DNA of 50,779 nucleotides, from NCBI GenBank assembly GCA_902492935.1, contig CABUNJ010000019.1:1-50779 (forward strand), given 5' to 3'. The notes under the pieces were generated by a model. The model was not told the origin of the DNA and did not search any database. It was given only the letters and a program-made list of their open reading frames with translations. The translations under genes and the position numbers were made by a program. The stretch is from an uncultured Collinsella sp. Its GTDB lineage: Bacteria > Actinomycetota > Coriobacteriia > Coriobacteriales > Coriobacteriaceae. Below are positions 31,190-38,442 of the stretch, in pieces; the first letter of the stretch is position 1, and every line of letters starts with the position of its first letter.

Positions 31190-32608
31190 GTTCTTCTCCT
31201 TCGCTTCCGCGATCTGGACGCGTTTGTTCCATTGGGCGGCGACTGCTAAGCGCTCGTCCTGAGCGCGACGGCGGGCGCTTTCGGCGCGCGATTTGGCCAG
31301 CAGCTCGCGACCGCATGGCAGCACGTCGAGCGTGGCAAAGTAATCGCCCGGGCGCTCAGAGCGTCGGATGAGGTCGGCCGAGCCATCGGGGCGCAGCAGG
31401 ACCTCGGCGGAGCGCAGGCGGCCGTTGTAGTTGTAGCCCATAGAGTAGCCATGCGCACCGGTGTCGTGAATCACGAGCAGGTCGCCCATTTCGATATGCG
31501 GCAGCTCGCGGTCGATGGCGAACTTGTCATTGTTCTCGCACAGATTGCCCGTGATGTCGTACGTGTTCGTGACGGGCGCCGTGGTCTTGTCGCTGCCGCC
31601 CGGCTGACCCATCACCGTGATGTGGTGGTAAGCGCCATACATGGCGGGACGAATGAGGTCGACGGCACTGGCGTCCACGCCGATATAGTCCTTGTAGATC
31701 TGCTTCTCGTGGATAGCCTTGGTGACCAGGCAGCCGTAGGGTCCCATCATAAAGCGGCCCATCTCGGTGCAGATGGCCACATCGCCCATGCCGGCGGGAA
31801 CCAGGATCTCGTCGTATGCCGCGTGTACTCCCTCGCCGATGGCGTGAATGTCGTTGGCCTGCTGCTCGGGCAGGTAGGGGATGCCGACGCCGCCGGACAG
31901 ATTGATGAAGGCGACGTGTGCGCCGGTCTCGCGCTCCAGGCGTACGGCAAGCTCAAAGAGGATGCGCGCGAGCTTGGGGTAGTAGTCGTTGGTGACGGTG
32001 TTGCTGGCAAGGAATGCGTGGATGCCAAAGTCCTCGGCGCCCTTGGCCTTGAGCATGCGGAAGGCCTCGAAGAGTTGCTCGGTGGTCATGCCATATTTGG
32101 AGTCGCCCGGGTTGTCCATGATGCCGTTGGAGAGCTGGAACAGGCCGCCTGGATTAAAGCGGCAGCTGACCGTCTTGGGGATGGGCCCCGCAACACGCTC
32201 AAAGAACTCAATGTGGCTGATGTCGTCAAAGTTGACGATGGCACCCAGCTTGTCGGCGAGCTCAAAGTCGGCAGCCGGCGTGTCGTTGGACGAGAACATG
32301 ATGTCGTGTCCCATGATACCCAGCGATCGGGCGATCATGAGCTCGGTATAGCTCGAGCAATCGCAGCCGCAGCCGTATTCGTTGAGAATGGAGATGAGCG
32401 CCGGGTTGGGGTTGGCCTTGACGGCAAAGTATTCCTTAAAGCCCGGGTTCCATGCAAAGGCGTCGCGCACTTCTTGCATGTTGCGGCGGATGCCCGCCTC
32501 GTCGTATAGATGAAACGGCGTGGGGAACTGCTCGACGATATGCTCGAGTGTCTCCTTGTCCACAAACGGCTGCTTGGCCGCATATGCCTCGTTGGGGGTC
32601 AATGCCAT
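30299..32608 (-). CDS. lysA-dapA: LysA-DapA fusion: diaminopimelate decarboxylase joined to 4-hydroxy-tetrahydrodipicolinate synthase
   Basis: 769 aa in one uninterrupted frame. Residues 1 to about 435 are a PLP fold-III decarboxylase: the PLP lysine is in YFAVKANPNPALI, then INLSGGVGIPYLP, CTEMGRFMMGPYG and HDTGAHGYSMGYNYN. Residues about 436-473 are a charged helical linker. From M474 follows a complete DapA: IVALVTPFKKDGSVDFDAL, LGTTGESATMTDDE, ITPYYNKSNEEGIYQHF, LYNIPGRCGCGI and the Schiff-base lysine in IMGIKEASGN. AAGGAG lies 6 nt before M474 (31189), so separate DapA can also be made. The fusion would join the first committed and last steps of the pathway. A lysine riboswitch precedes it. 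Confidence 0.9.
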   Translation of the reverse strand: MALTPNEAYAAKQPFVDKETLEHIVEQFPTPFHLYDEAGIRRNMQEVRDAFAWNPGFKEYFAVKANPNPALISILNEYGCGCDCSSYTELMIARSLGIMGHDIMFSSNDTPAADFELADKLGAIVNFDDISHIEFFERVAGPIPKTVSCRFNPGGLFQLSNGIMDNPGDSKYGMTTEQLFEAFRMLKAKGAEDFGIHAFLASNTVTNDYYPKLARILFELAVRLERETGAHVAFINLSGGVGIPYLPEQQANDIHAIGEGVHAAYDEILVPAGMGDVAICTEMGRFMMGPYGCLVTKAIHEKQIYKDYIGVDASAVDLIRPAMYGAYHHITVMGQPGGSDKTTAPVTNTYDITGNLCENNDKFAIDRELPHIEMGDLLVIHDTGAHGYSMGYNYNGRLRSAEVLLRPDGSADLIRRSERPGDYFATLDVLPCGRELLAKSRAESARRRAQDERLAVAAQWNKRVQIAEAKEKNMDIRNLEGSIVALVTPFKKDGSVDFDALERLIDFQLQNGTDAILTLGTTGESATMTDDEDNSVVAAVVQHVAGRVPVIAGSGSNSTQTMLTKSLTYQGLGADGLLLITPYYNKSNEEGIYQHFKTVADAVDIPCILYNIPGRCGCGISEHNVERLAAHPNIMGIKEASGNVAYAAKIAHLLSDDFRMYSGEDALTVPLMSLGASGTISVWADVQPQLVHDMCRAYLDGDVARARDIQIAGQPLINALFSEVNPIPVKEALAQMGMIEANYRMPLCPMADDTRAALTDALKGAGLLD

Positions 32609-32679
32609 GTCCCGTAAACCTCGCTATCCAGACGGCGCCATCTGCGCATCGAATCCGCATAGCGTGGACCCAATGTCCG
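32609..32679 (-). promoter_or_regulatory. Expression platform of the lysine riboswitch
   Basis: The riboswitch P1 3' strand is part of CGCTATCC, which can instead pair with GGATAGCG at 32622-32629, adjoining GAGG about 10 nt before the lysA ATG. The two pairings exclude each other. There is no U run, so control is probably translational rather than by termination. Confidence 0.45.
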
Positions 32680-32836
32680 GATAGCGCTCCCGCATTGCTG
32701 CAGACAGTCCTGCGGGTGTTTCCCGCAGGCCCACCAGGTTGTTCGTGCCCGAAAAGCCCAGTTCGGCGGGTTTCGCCTCCCCGCGGGGTCAAAGCCTGCC
32801 GGCTCGCCCGCGGCTCTTCGTGCCCGCGCCTCTATC
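32680..32836 (-). promoter_or_regulatory. Lysine riboswitch (L box)
   Basis: On the minus strand: GATAGAGGCGCG at the 5' end, GGGGAGGCGAAACCCGCCGA and CTGGG in the middle, a CCTGCGGG-AAACA-CCCGCAGG stem, then GGACTGTC, a small stem, GGGAGCG and CTATC. This order matches the conserved lysine-riboswitch core (GAUAGAGG, GGGGA near GCCGAA, CUGUC, GGAG, CUAUC). P1 is GATAG (32832-32836) with CTATC (32680-32684). It controls the lysA-dapA-dapB-dapH operon. Confidence 0.88.
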
Positions 32837-32847
32837 AAGTGGTAACG

Positions 32848-32876
32848 ACCCTACCACGTTGCACTTTACCAAACAA
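32848..32876 (-). promoter_or_regulatory. Candidate promoter of the lysA operon
   Basis: TTGTTT (32871-32876 on the minus strand), a 17-bp spacer and TAGGGT (32848-32853). The expected transcription start near 32841 lies 5 nt before the riboswitch, which supports the call despite modest consensus match. Confidence 0.45.
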
Positions 32877-32986
32877 GAGTATTCGTATATAACGTTTAAA
32901 AAAATGCAGGGATATGCTGGAAACATGTGCGCCACAATCCTGTATCACAATAAGTTGAACAGATGTGCCTCACGAAGGGATCCTCT

Positions 32987-34174
32987 ATGACCGAGCTCCA
33001 AGAACTCCGTCGCTATCGCCGCGATCTCCATCGCATTCCGGAGCTCGATTTCGATCTTCCGCAAACCATTGCCTATATCGAGGGCGTGCTCGCTTCGCTT
33101 GCCTGTGAAGTGACCCATCCCTGCCCCAGCTGTGTTTGTGCTTTCTTCGACGCTGGCACGGGCGCCGCGCATGCCACGGCGATTCGCGCCGATATGGATG
33201 CGCTGCCCATCGCGGAGGCGACGGGAGCGGCCTTTGCCTCGACCCATCCCGGCAAGATGCACGCTTGCGGACATGACGGACACATGGCCATGGCGCTTGC
33301 CGCCGCGACGTATGTCGACCGTACGATTCGCGAGCAGCCGGGCGCCATTAAGCGCAATGTGCTCTTTGTGTTTCAGCCGGCCGAGGAAACGACAGGTGGT
33401 GCCAAGACGGTATGCGAGAGCGGTGTGTTCGAGCGCTACGGGGTGGACCGCATCTTCGGCTTCCACGTGTGGCCCGATTTGCCCGCCGGCACGTTGGCGA
33501 GCTGCTCCGGTCCGTTGCTGGCGCGTTCGAGTGAGACACACATTCATATTCACGGGACGAGTATCCATATCGCTAAGACCTATGGCGTTCCGGTCGAGGA
33601 GTCGCACGATGCGGCGCTGGCGGCTGCCAAGTTCTTGGTTACCGAGCGTGAACTGATGGATGACCTGGGTACCGATGAGCCCTGCATTGGCAAGTTCGGC
33701 CTGCTGCAGGCAGGCACCGTCTGCAATGCGGTGGCGGGGGAGGCCCATGTTGCCGGTAGCTTGCGTGTGTTTACGGACGCCATGTTCGACCGTGCGCGCG
33801 AGGGCGTACGCCGTGTGCTCGACGAGGCGTGCACCGCAACGGGCTGCACGTATGATCTCGACTTTGCCGAGGGTTATCCACCGGTCGATAACGACCCCGA
33901 GCTGTTTGCCAACATCACACCTGCCTTGCCCGAGCTGCAACTTGTGGACGAGCCGCTGTTAATTGCCGAGGACTTTGCTTTCTATCAGCGCCATCTGCCG
34001 GGCGTGTTCTTCTTGCTGGGCACGGGTATGCCAGAGGCGCAAGAAAACCCGATCGACGCAGACGGCTGCCCAGCTTATGCGATGAGCGCCCTTCACACCG
34101 ATACTATGCTCTTTGACGAGGAGATTCTTCTCAAAGGCCTCGATGTCTATAAACGATTGCTTGTGATGGAGTGA
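32987..34174 (+). CDS. M20 amidohydrolase, probably N-acetyldiaminopimelate deacetylase
   Basis: 395 aa di-metal peptidase of the M20D group. IRADMDALPI and HACGHDGHMAM supply the metal ligands, QPAEETTGGAK the catalytic Glu pair, and FGFHVWPDLPAGTLAS the next His. Its divergent position beside lysA-dapA-dapB-dapH, together with the acetylase-type DapH, points to N-acetyl-LL-DAP deacetylase (called DapL/YkuR in Bacillus). Related M20D enzymes hydrolyse N-acyl amino acids or hippurate, so the assignment rests on context. The ATG at 32987 follows GAAGGGA. The stop is followed 2 bp later by a small membrane-protein gene. Confidence 0.8.
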   Translation: MTELQELRRYRRDLHRIPELDFDLPQTIAYIEGVLASLACEVTHPCPSCVCAFFDAGTGAAHATAIRADMDALPIAEATGAAFASTHPGKMHACGHDGHMAMALAAATYVDRTIREQPGAIKRNVLFVFQPAEETTGGAKTVCESGVFERYGVDRIFGFHVWPDLPAGTLASCSGPLLARSSETHIHIHGTSIHIAKTYGVPVEESHDAALAAAKFLVTERELMDDLGTDEPCIGKFGLLQAGTVCNAVAGEAHVAGSLRVFTDAMFDRAREGVRRVLDEACTATGCTYDLDFAEGYPPVDNDPELFANITPALPELQLVDEPLLIAEDFAFYQRHLPGVFFLLGTGMPEAQENPIDADGCPAYAMSALHTDTMLFDEEILLKGLDVYKRLLVME

Positions 34175-34176
34175 CG

Positions 34177-34500
34177 ATGAGGCGACGTCGGCAATCAGCC
34201 GTGTATAGTCCGGGTGGATGTGGGTGCGGCTTGCTGCTGCTTCCGGTTATTGCTGTGAGCATTGGTGTTATGTTTGCGCTTGCCGGGTTGGCGGCAGCGG
34301 CACTCGTACTGTTTATCACTGCTATCGGCGTGACGATTTGGCTTTATCGCAGTCGTGAGCAGCGCCGCGCCGACGGTAAGACCAATGTCGGCTGGGTCGT
34401 ATTCCTGGTCATTGCGTTCCCGCTGAGTGTCAGCTACCTGGTGTTCTTTGTCCTGTTGATGATCAGTGCCTTTACCGGGGAATCCGTCACGGTGGGTTGA
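34177..34500 (+). CDS. Small membrane protein
   Basis: 107 aa. A basic start (MRRRRQSAVYSPGGCGCG) precedes a long hydrophobic segment (LLLLPVIAVSIGVMFALAGLAAAALVLFITAIGVTIWLY), a charged loop (RSREQRRADGKTN) and another hydrophobic segment (VVFLVIAFPLSVSYLVFFVLLMISAF). Three or four membrane helices are likely. Family not recognised. It starts 2 bp after the M20 stop, with GGAG 5 nt upstream, so it is co-transcribed; whether it serves the same pathway is unknown. Confidence 0.6.
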   Translation: MRRRRQSAVYSPGGCGCGLLLLPVIAVSIGVMFALAGLAAAALVLFITAIGVTIWLYRSREQRRADGKTNVGWVVFLVIAFPLSVSYLVFFVLLMISAFTGESVTVG

Positions 34501-34604
34501 TCACTGCTGGCAGACGGTCGCGCAAAGTGCGTTTGCTCGGCGTTTGGATAACTGCATTGGCCGTTTACCGCGACCTTAGCTCTCAGCTAATGAATTCAAG
34601 TTTA

Positions 34605-34658
34605 ATCCTTCCTACGATGTGCTGTGTGCCGGCGCGGTAGCCGGATCGTAGGAAGGAT
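34605..34658 (+). promoter_or_regulatory. 14-bp inverted repeat that sequesters the ribosome site of the FxLYD gene
   Basis: ATCCTTCCTACGAT (34605-34618) and ATCGTAGGAAGGAT (34645-34658) are perfect complements. The right arm contains AGGAAGG, the ribosome site 5-11 nt before the ATG at 34664. An inner stem CCGGC-GCGGTA-GCCGG lies in the loop. In RNA this would hide the start region. Confidence 0.6.
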
Positions 34659-34663
34659 GAATA

Positions 34664-35107
34664 ATGGCAAAAGAGGGAAAGAAGCCGATTGGCAAGATTG
34701 TCCTAGGCGTCATCGTGGTGCTGGTTATTGTCGGTGCCGTGGGCTCTATGGGCGGCAACTCAACCGATTCGTCTGCGAGCGATTCGGCAGAACCTGCCGA
34801 GGCGACACAGCGGGCTGAGGAGCAAAATGAACCGCAAGAACCGTATACCATTGCTGACGAGGCTGAAGACACTTCCAATCAGTTTGCCTATAAGATCACG
34901 GGCACGCTGACCAATAACACGGACAAGGAAAAGAGCTACATTCAGATTGAGTATGTTCTGTATGATGCTGATGGCAACCAGGTTGGAACGGCTCTTGCAA
35001 ACACCAATCATCTGAAGGCGGGCGGCTCCTGGAAGTTCGAGGCGCTGGGTACGGTGTCTCCCGATCAGGTCGCCAGTTGGGAGCGCTCGGATGTGAGCGG
35101 TTTCTAG
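34664..35107 (+). CDS. Membrane-anchored FxLYD-domain-like protein
   Basis: 147 aa. After a basic start (MAKEGKKPIGK) comes one membrane helix (IVLGVIVVLVIVGAVGSMGG), an acidic Ser/Glu/Gln-rich linker, and a C-terminal beta domain (YKITGTLTNNTDKEKSYIQIEYVLYDADGNQVGTALANTNHLKAGGSWKFEAL). This domain resembles FxLYD-type immunoglobulin-like domains, where the motif is roughly G-T-NN-x5-Y-Q-x-E-x-LYD. It should face the outside of the membrane. Function unknown. Its ribosome site lies in a strong hairpin. Confidence 0.65.
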   Translation: MAKEGKKPIGKIVLGVIVVLVIVGAVGSMGGNSTDSSASDSAEPAEATQRAEEQNEPQEPYTIADEAEDTSNQFAYKITGTLTNNTDKEKSYIQIEYVLYDADGNQVGTALANTNHLKAGGSWKFEALGTVSPDQVASWERSDVSGF

Positions 35108-35139
35108 CATGTTGTATGCACTGGGGGAGGTGAAGCCGC

Positions 35140-35562
35140 GTGTCCGATAAAAAGCTAACCGAAGAGTTGCTCAATGAGCTTCTCGACGCGCCAAACATCG
35201 ATGGCTATATCAGGGAGCACGACTTTGCCGCCCCGTCGCTTTCGGACTACCTGAAGCAGCTACTGCAGGAAAAGGGCTTGGAGCGCTCGCGCGTGGTGCG
35301 TATGGCCGACCTCAACGAGACCTTTGGCTATCAGATCTTTACCGGCGCGCGTCATCCGAGCCGCAATAAGGTGCTGCAGATCGCCTTTGCGATGGCGCTG
35401 ACGCTCAAAGAGACCAACCGTGCGCTGACGGCTGCCGGGGCAAGCGTCCTTAACTGCAAGGACCGCCGCGATGCGATTATCATCTTTTGCATCGATCGCG
35501 GCTGCAGCCTCCAAAAGGTCAACGAGGAGCTGTATCGCTTTGGCGAGGAGACGGTGAGTTAG
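35140..35562 (+). CDS. XRE-like helix-turn-helix regulator, partner of the following kinase
   Basis: 140 aa from a GTG preceded by GGGGGAGG. LSDYLKQLLQEKGLERSRVVRMADLNETFGYQIFTGARHPSRNKVLQIAFAMALTLKETNRALTAAG resembles an XRE-type DNA-binding domain with the second helix pair NETFGYQIFTGARHPSR. The C-terminal part (DRRDAIIIFCIDRGCSLQKVNEELYRFGE) matches the tail seen in XRE proteins encoded next to Ser/Thr kinases in gut Firmicutes. It lies 98 bp upstream of a kinase gene. A phosphorylation target or partner of the kinase is an inference from context. Confidence 0.6.
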   Translation: MSDKKLTEELLNELLDAPNIDGYIREHDFAAPSLSDYLKQLLQEKGLERSRVVRMADLNETFGYQIFTGARHPSRNKVLQIAFAMALTLKETNRALTAAGASVLNCKDRRDAIIIFCIDRGCSLQKVNEELYRFGEETVS

Positions 35563-35660
35563 CGGCTGATATCTGAGCCGGCGGAGCTGCCGAACAACGA
35601 TGCAAGCGAACGGGGCGCGGATGCCATGGGGTGTCTGCGCCCTGCGCTATGATGGAGGCT

Positions 35661-37037
35661 ATGGATACTCAGACCCCAACATATTCCGATGACGAGCTGA
35701 CCGCAGCGCTTGCCGAGCACCTGGCGTCGCTCGATCGTGACGACAGCTATCACGTGGAGCGTGTACTTAAGCGCTCGTCCGTTGAAACAACCGAGCTCGT
35801 GTACTTTGAAGGAACCGGCGGTGGCTCGCTCGGCCCCTTTGTCCGTAAACGCATCGATGCTTCGGCTCAAATCGGCGGGGCATACGAGCGCCTGTTTGCC
35901 GCTCAGCGGGCGGGCAGGCGTTTTGAGCACCTGCCCAGAATCGTCGATTGTCGTCGTGTGGGCGACGAGCTCAACGTGGTTATGGAATACGTCGAAGGGG
36001 AGACGCTCGGGGCGCTGGTGGACCGTCTGGGAGCCACCCCCGATTATGCGCGTGAATTGTATCCTGCCCTATGCGATGCCGTGGGCGAGCTCCACGCCGG
36101 TTTTGCAATAGCGGGGGAGACGTCGGCGCCGGTGATCCATCGTGACCTCAAGCCGTCGAATATCATCGTGACAGGTGCCAACTATACGCCTGATGACGGC
36201 CTGACATTTTCATCGCTGGTGATTATCGACTTGGGGATCGCTCGCGTATGGCGCGATGGCGCCGATGCCGATACTGTCAAGTTTGGGACACGGCCCTATG
36301 CGCCGCCCGAGCAGTATGGGTTTGGGCAGACGAGCGTGCGAAGCGACGTCTACGCACTTGGCGCCCTGTTGTTCTTCTGCTTGACGGGAGTCGACCCTAA
36401 ACCAGGGCTCGACATGCGCGAGCAATGCGAGGCGCGCGGCATTCCCACTCCACTTGCCGATGCCGTCTGCATGTCGATGGCGCTCGACCCGGCCAAGCGT
36501 TTTGCGAGTGCGGAAGCGTTGGGACGGGCGACGCGCGCGGCATACGATCTGAGTCGCCCCGTGCGGCCTCCTGCGCCGCCTGTCCGTACTCCGGCCTCGG
36601 AGACGGTGTTGACACCCCAAGGGCTCCAGAACCCCGCAGGGCTTCCTAGGCCTGCCGCCTCCGCTGCATGCGGTCTGCTCTCTCGCGTTCCGGAGTCTCT
36701 GGGGCGCATTTGGAATACGCTCGTCTGCTTCTCGCTGCTTGTGTTCTTTGCCGGAAGTCACTTTACCGTCTTTCACCCCACGGGAGCAAACCAAAGCTAC
36801 CCTACGTGGCTTCTCATAATCGAGTATTTTTTCTTTGTCGACGGCCTTATGGCGCTTATGCATTTTGCGCTGCTCGATAAGCGCCGTCTTCGTCGGCGAT
36901 TCGCACTGCTCGACAGCTATCGTGGCAAGAAACTCGCGAAACTCTGGCTCAAGGCATTGGGCGTGCTGCTCCTATGCATGATCGTCATAATCGCGGTTGC
37001 CAATGCGACCGGCGTCGTCGATACCTCCGCTACCTAA
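35661..37037 (+). CDS. Membrane-anchored Ser/Thr protein kinase
   Basis: 458 aa. The kinase domain occupies about residues 30-300: EGTGGGSLGPFVRKRI with the ATP-binding Lys, EYVEGETLGALV, IHRDLKPSNIIVT as the catalytic loop near residue 160, DLGIARVW in place of DFG, GTRPYAPPEQYG and RSDVYALGALLFFCLTG. A Pro-rich linker follows, then two or three membrane helices (TLVCFSLLVFFAGSHFTVF, LLIIEYFFFVDGLMALMHFAL, LGVLLLCMIVIIAVANATG). No PASTA domains. The ATG at 35661 lies 7 nt after a TATGAT -10 box, so the mRNA may be leaderless; GGAGG only 2 nt from the ATG is too close to serve it. Confidence 0.85.
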   Translation: MDTQTPTYSDDELTAALAEHLASLDRDDSYHVERVLKRSSVETTELVYFEGTGGGSLGPFVRKRIDASAQIGGAYERLFAAQRAGRRFEHLPRIVDCRRVGDELNVVMEYVEGETLGALVDRLGATPDYARELYPALCDAVGELHAGFAIAGETSAPVIHRDLKPSNIIVTGANYTPDDGLTFSSLVIIDLGIARVWRDGADADTVKFGTRPYAPPEQYGFGQTSVRSDVYALGALLFFCLTGVDPKPGLDMREQCEARGIPTPLADAVCMSMALDPAKRFASAEALGRATRAAYDLSRPVRPPAPPVRTPASETVLTPQGLQNPAGLPRPAASAACGLLSRVPESLGRIWNTLVCFSLLVFFAGSHFTVFHPTGANQSYPTWLLIIEYFFFVDGLMALMHFALLDKRRLRRRFALLDSYRGKKLAKLWLKALGVLLLCMIVIIAVANATGVVDTSAT

Positions 37038-37041
37038 AAGA

Positions 37042-37066
37042 AAAGGGCCCCGTTGGGGCCCTTTGC
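37042..37066. terminator. Two-way terminator between the kinase and peptidoglycan-hydrolase genes
   Basis: AAAGGGCCCC, loop GTT, GGGGCCCTTT. The palindrome has A and T runs on both sides and lies between convergent genes. Confidence 0.8.
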
Positions 37067-37074
37067 AGTTGCAC

Positions 37075-38208
37075 TTAGATGCGGTTCATCTGAGCGGCGA
37101 CTTTGTTGTACCAGTCCTGCCACGTGGGCGGGCAGTACTTTTTGGCCGCAGCCGGGGTAAGGGTGGAGCCGTAGTTGGCGCCCAGATAGGCAACGTGAGC
37201 GGAGATGCCCTCGCTCCAGCTGCCAAAGCTGCGCCAACCGCCGCCACGTGCACTCCAGCCCCAGGCGTTGTAAGAATTGGCGCAATAAGCACCCTTGGTG
37301 CTCTCGATGCAGGCGATGGCGGGGGACCAACGGGGGTCGACACCGGTATTCCAAGCGGCGACGGCAAAGTTGTAGCCCTGGCCTGCCATGGGGGAGCCGG
37401 CGAGATAATTGTCGATGCGGCTCGTCCACTCATTAATGAACGAATCGTAATCGGAACTACCGGCATTGGAGTTGTTCACCGTGGTGTCGATGGTGGTGTT
37501 GGTGTTGGTGGCCTGGCTGCTGGAATTGCTGCCGCTTACGCCCTCGCCTGAGAGCTTCTCGGCGGCAGCGGCCTTATCGGCCTCAAGCTTGGCAAGCTCG
37601 GCGGCATTTTCCTGCTCGGCTTTTGCCTGTGCCTCGCTGCGGAGCTGCTGGGCCTGCGCCAGCGCATCCTCGGCGTTTTTCTGCTCCGCCTCAAGCTGAG
37701 ACTTGGCCTGCTGGAGCTCAGCCTTGTTCTGCTCGAGTTCGGTTTGCATGTTATTGAGCTCTTCGATCTCGTCGACGCTCGAGCTCGTGATCTGGTTGGT
37801 GTATTTGCAGGTTGTGATGAACTCACCCAGGCTCTGCGCGTTGACCAGGAAGCTCACGATGGGATTGGTGCCCTTCTGATACTTGTACAGATCGCGCATG
37901 GCGGAGCTTGCCTTGGCCTGCTGCTCGGGAAGCTTAGCCTCGATTTCCTCGATGCTTGCCTCATTGGAGTCAATCTGCTTTTGCAGGTCATCGAGTTTGG
38001 TGCGGGCGTCGTTGTAGGCGCTCGTGGCGGCTTCGATCTTCTGCTGGGCTGCGGAAAGCTGGTCCTGCGTTGCCTGCGAGGCGGCATACGCCGCAACGGG
38101 GGAGAGCATCGGCGTGGCCGTCAGCGCAACGGCGAGCGCGGTGCTCGTGATGATACGAGCCGGCTTCGACGCAATGAGCGCTGCGGTGCGATGATTCGAA
38201 TGCTGCAT
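37075..38208 (-). CDS. Secreted coiled-coil protein with lysozyme-like C-terminal domain
   Basis: 377 aa. A signal peptide ends near AYAASQA (residue 43). Residues about 45-225 are a long coiled coil (QDQLSAAQQKIEAATSAYNDARTKLDDLQ and many AQ/EL repeats) like the N-terminal part of CwlO/PcsB-type hydrolase regulators. A Ser/Asn/Thr linker follows. The C-terminal 130 residues (YDSFINEWTSRIDNYLAGSPMAGQGYNFAVAAWNTGVDPRWSPAIACIESTKG, then NAWGWSARGG) resemble a lysozyme-like or glucosaminidase fold, with the Glu in ACIESTKG as candidate catalytic residue. A role in cell separation is likely. AGAGGG precedes the ATG at 38208. Two short Thr-rich stretches may be glycosylated. Confidence 0.75.
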   Translation of the reverse strand: MQHSNHRTAALIASKPARIITSTALAVALTATPMLSPVAAYAASQATQDQLSAAQQKIEAATSAYNDARTKLDDLQKQIDSNEASIEEIEAKLPEQQAKASSAMRDLYKYQKGTNPIVSFLVNAQSLGEFITTCKYTNQITSSSVDEIEELNNMQTELEQNKAELQQAKSQLEAEQKNAEDALAQAQQLRSEAQAKAEQENAAELAKLEADKAAAAEKLSGEGVSGSNSSSQATNTNTTIDTTVNNSNAGSSDYDSFINEWTSRIDNYLAGSPMAGQGYNFAVAAWNTGVDPRWSPAIACIESTKGAYCANSYNAWGWSARGGGWRSFGSWSEGISAHVAYLGANYGSTLTPAAAKKYCPPTWQDWYNKVAAQMNRI

Positions 38209-38442
38209 CCAGTCCCTCTGCAATCAATCGTAGGTTATGGTTCGAACGGTATTCTACTACTGCTTTCGACCTCAACTTGAACCTTAAAGGTCCCAAAGGG
38301 TCAAGTTGAACTTGAGGCTTTGGCTTTGACCTGCAGTTATGATGAATTGTTGAGAAACCATAGAGTTCAACTTTAACGTTACAGAGCCCTGTTTGAGAGG
38401 AGTTTTGGTCTGTAAAAGCCATCTCAACGTGGGGTTTTATAA
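38209..38442. other. Intergenic region with recurring TTGAACTT-like motifs
   Basis: TCAACTTGAACC near 38271 and GGGTCAAGTTGA near 38297 form an inverted repeat, overlapping the palindrome TCAAGTTGAACTTGA; GTTCAACTTTAAC recurs near 38366. This could be an operator array for the secreted-hydrolase gene. No ORF with a ribosome site was found. Confidence 0.4.

Noticed and set aside
31451..32509. 352-codon open frame antisense to the LysA part of the fusion
   Set aside because: Mirrors lysA, no ribosome site, no family resemblance.
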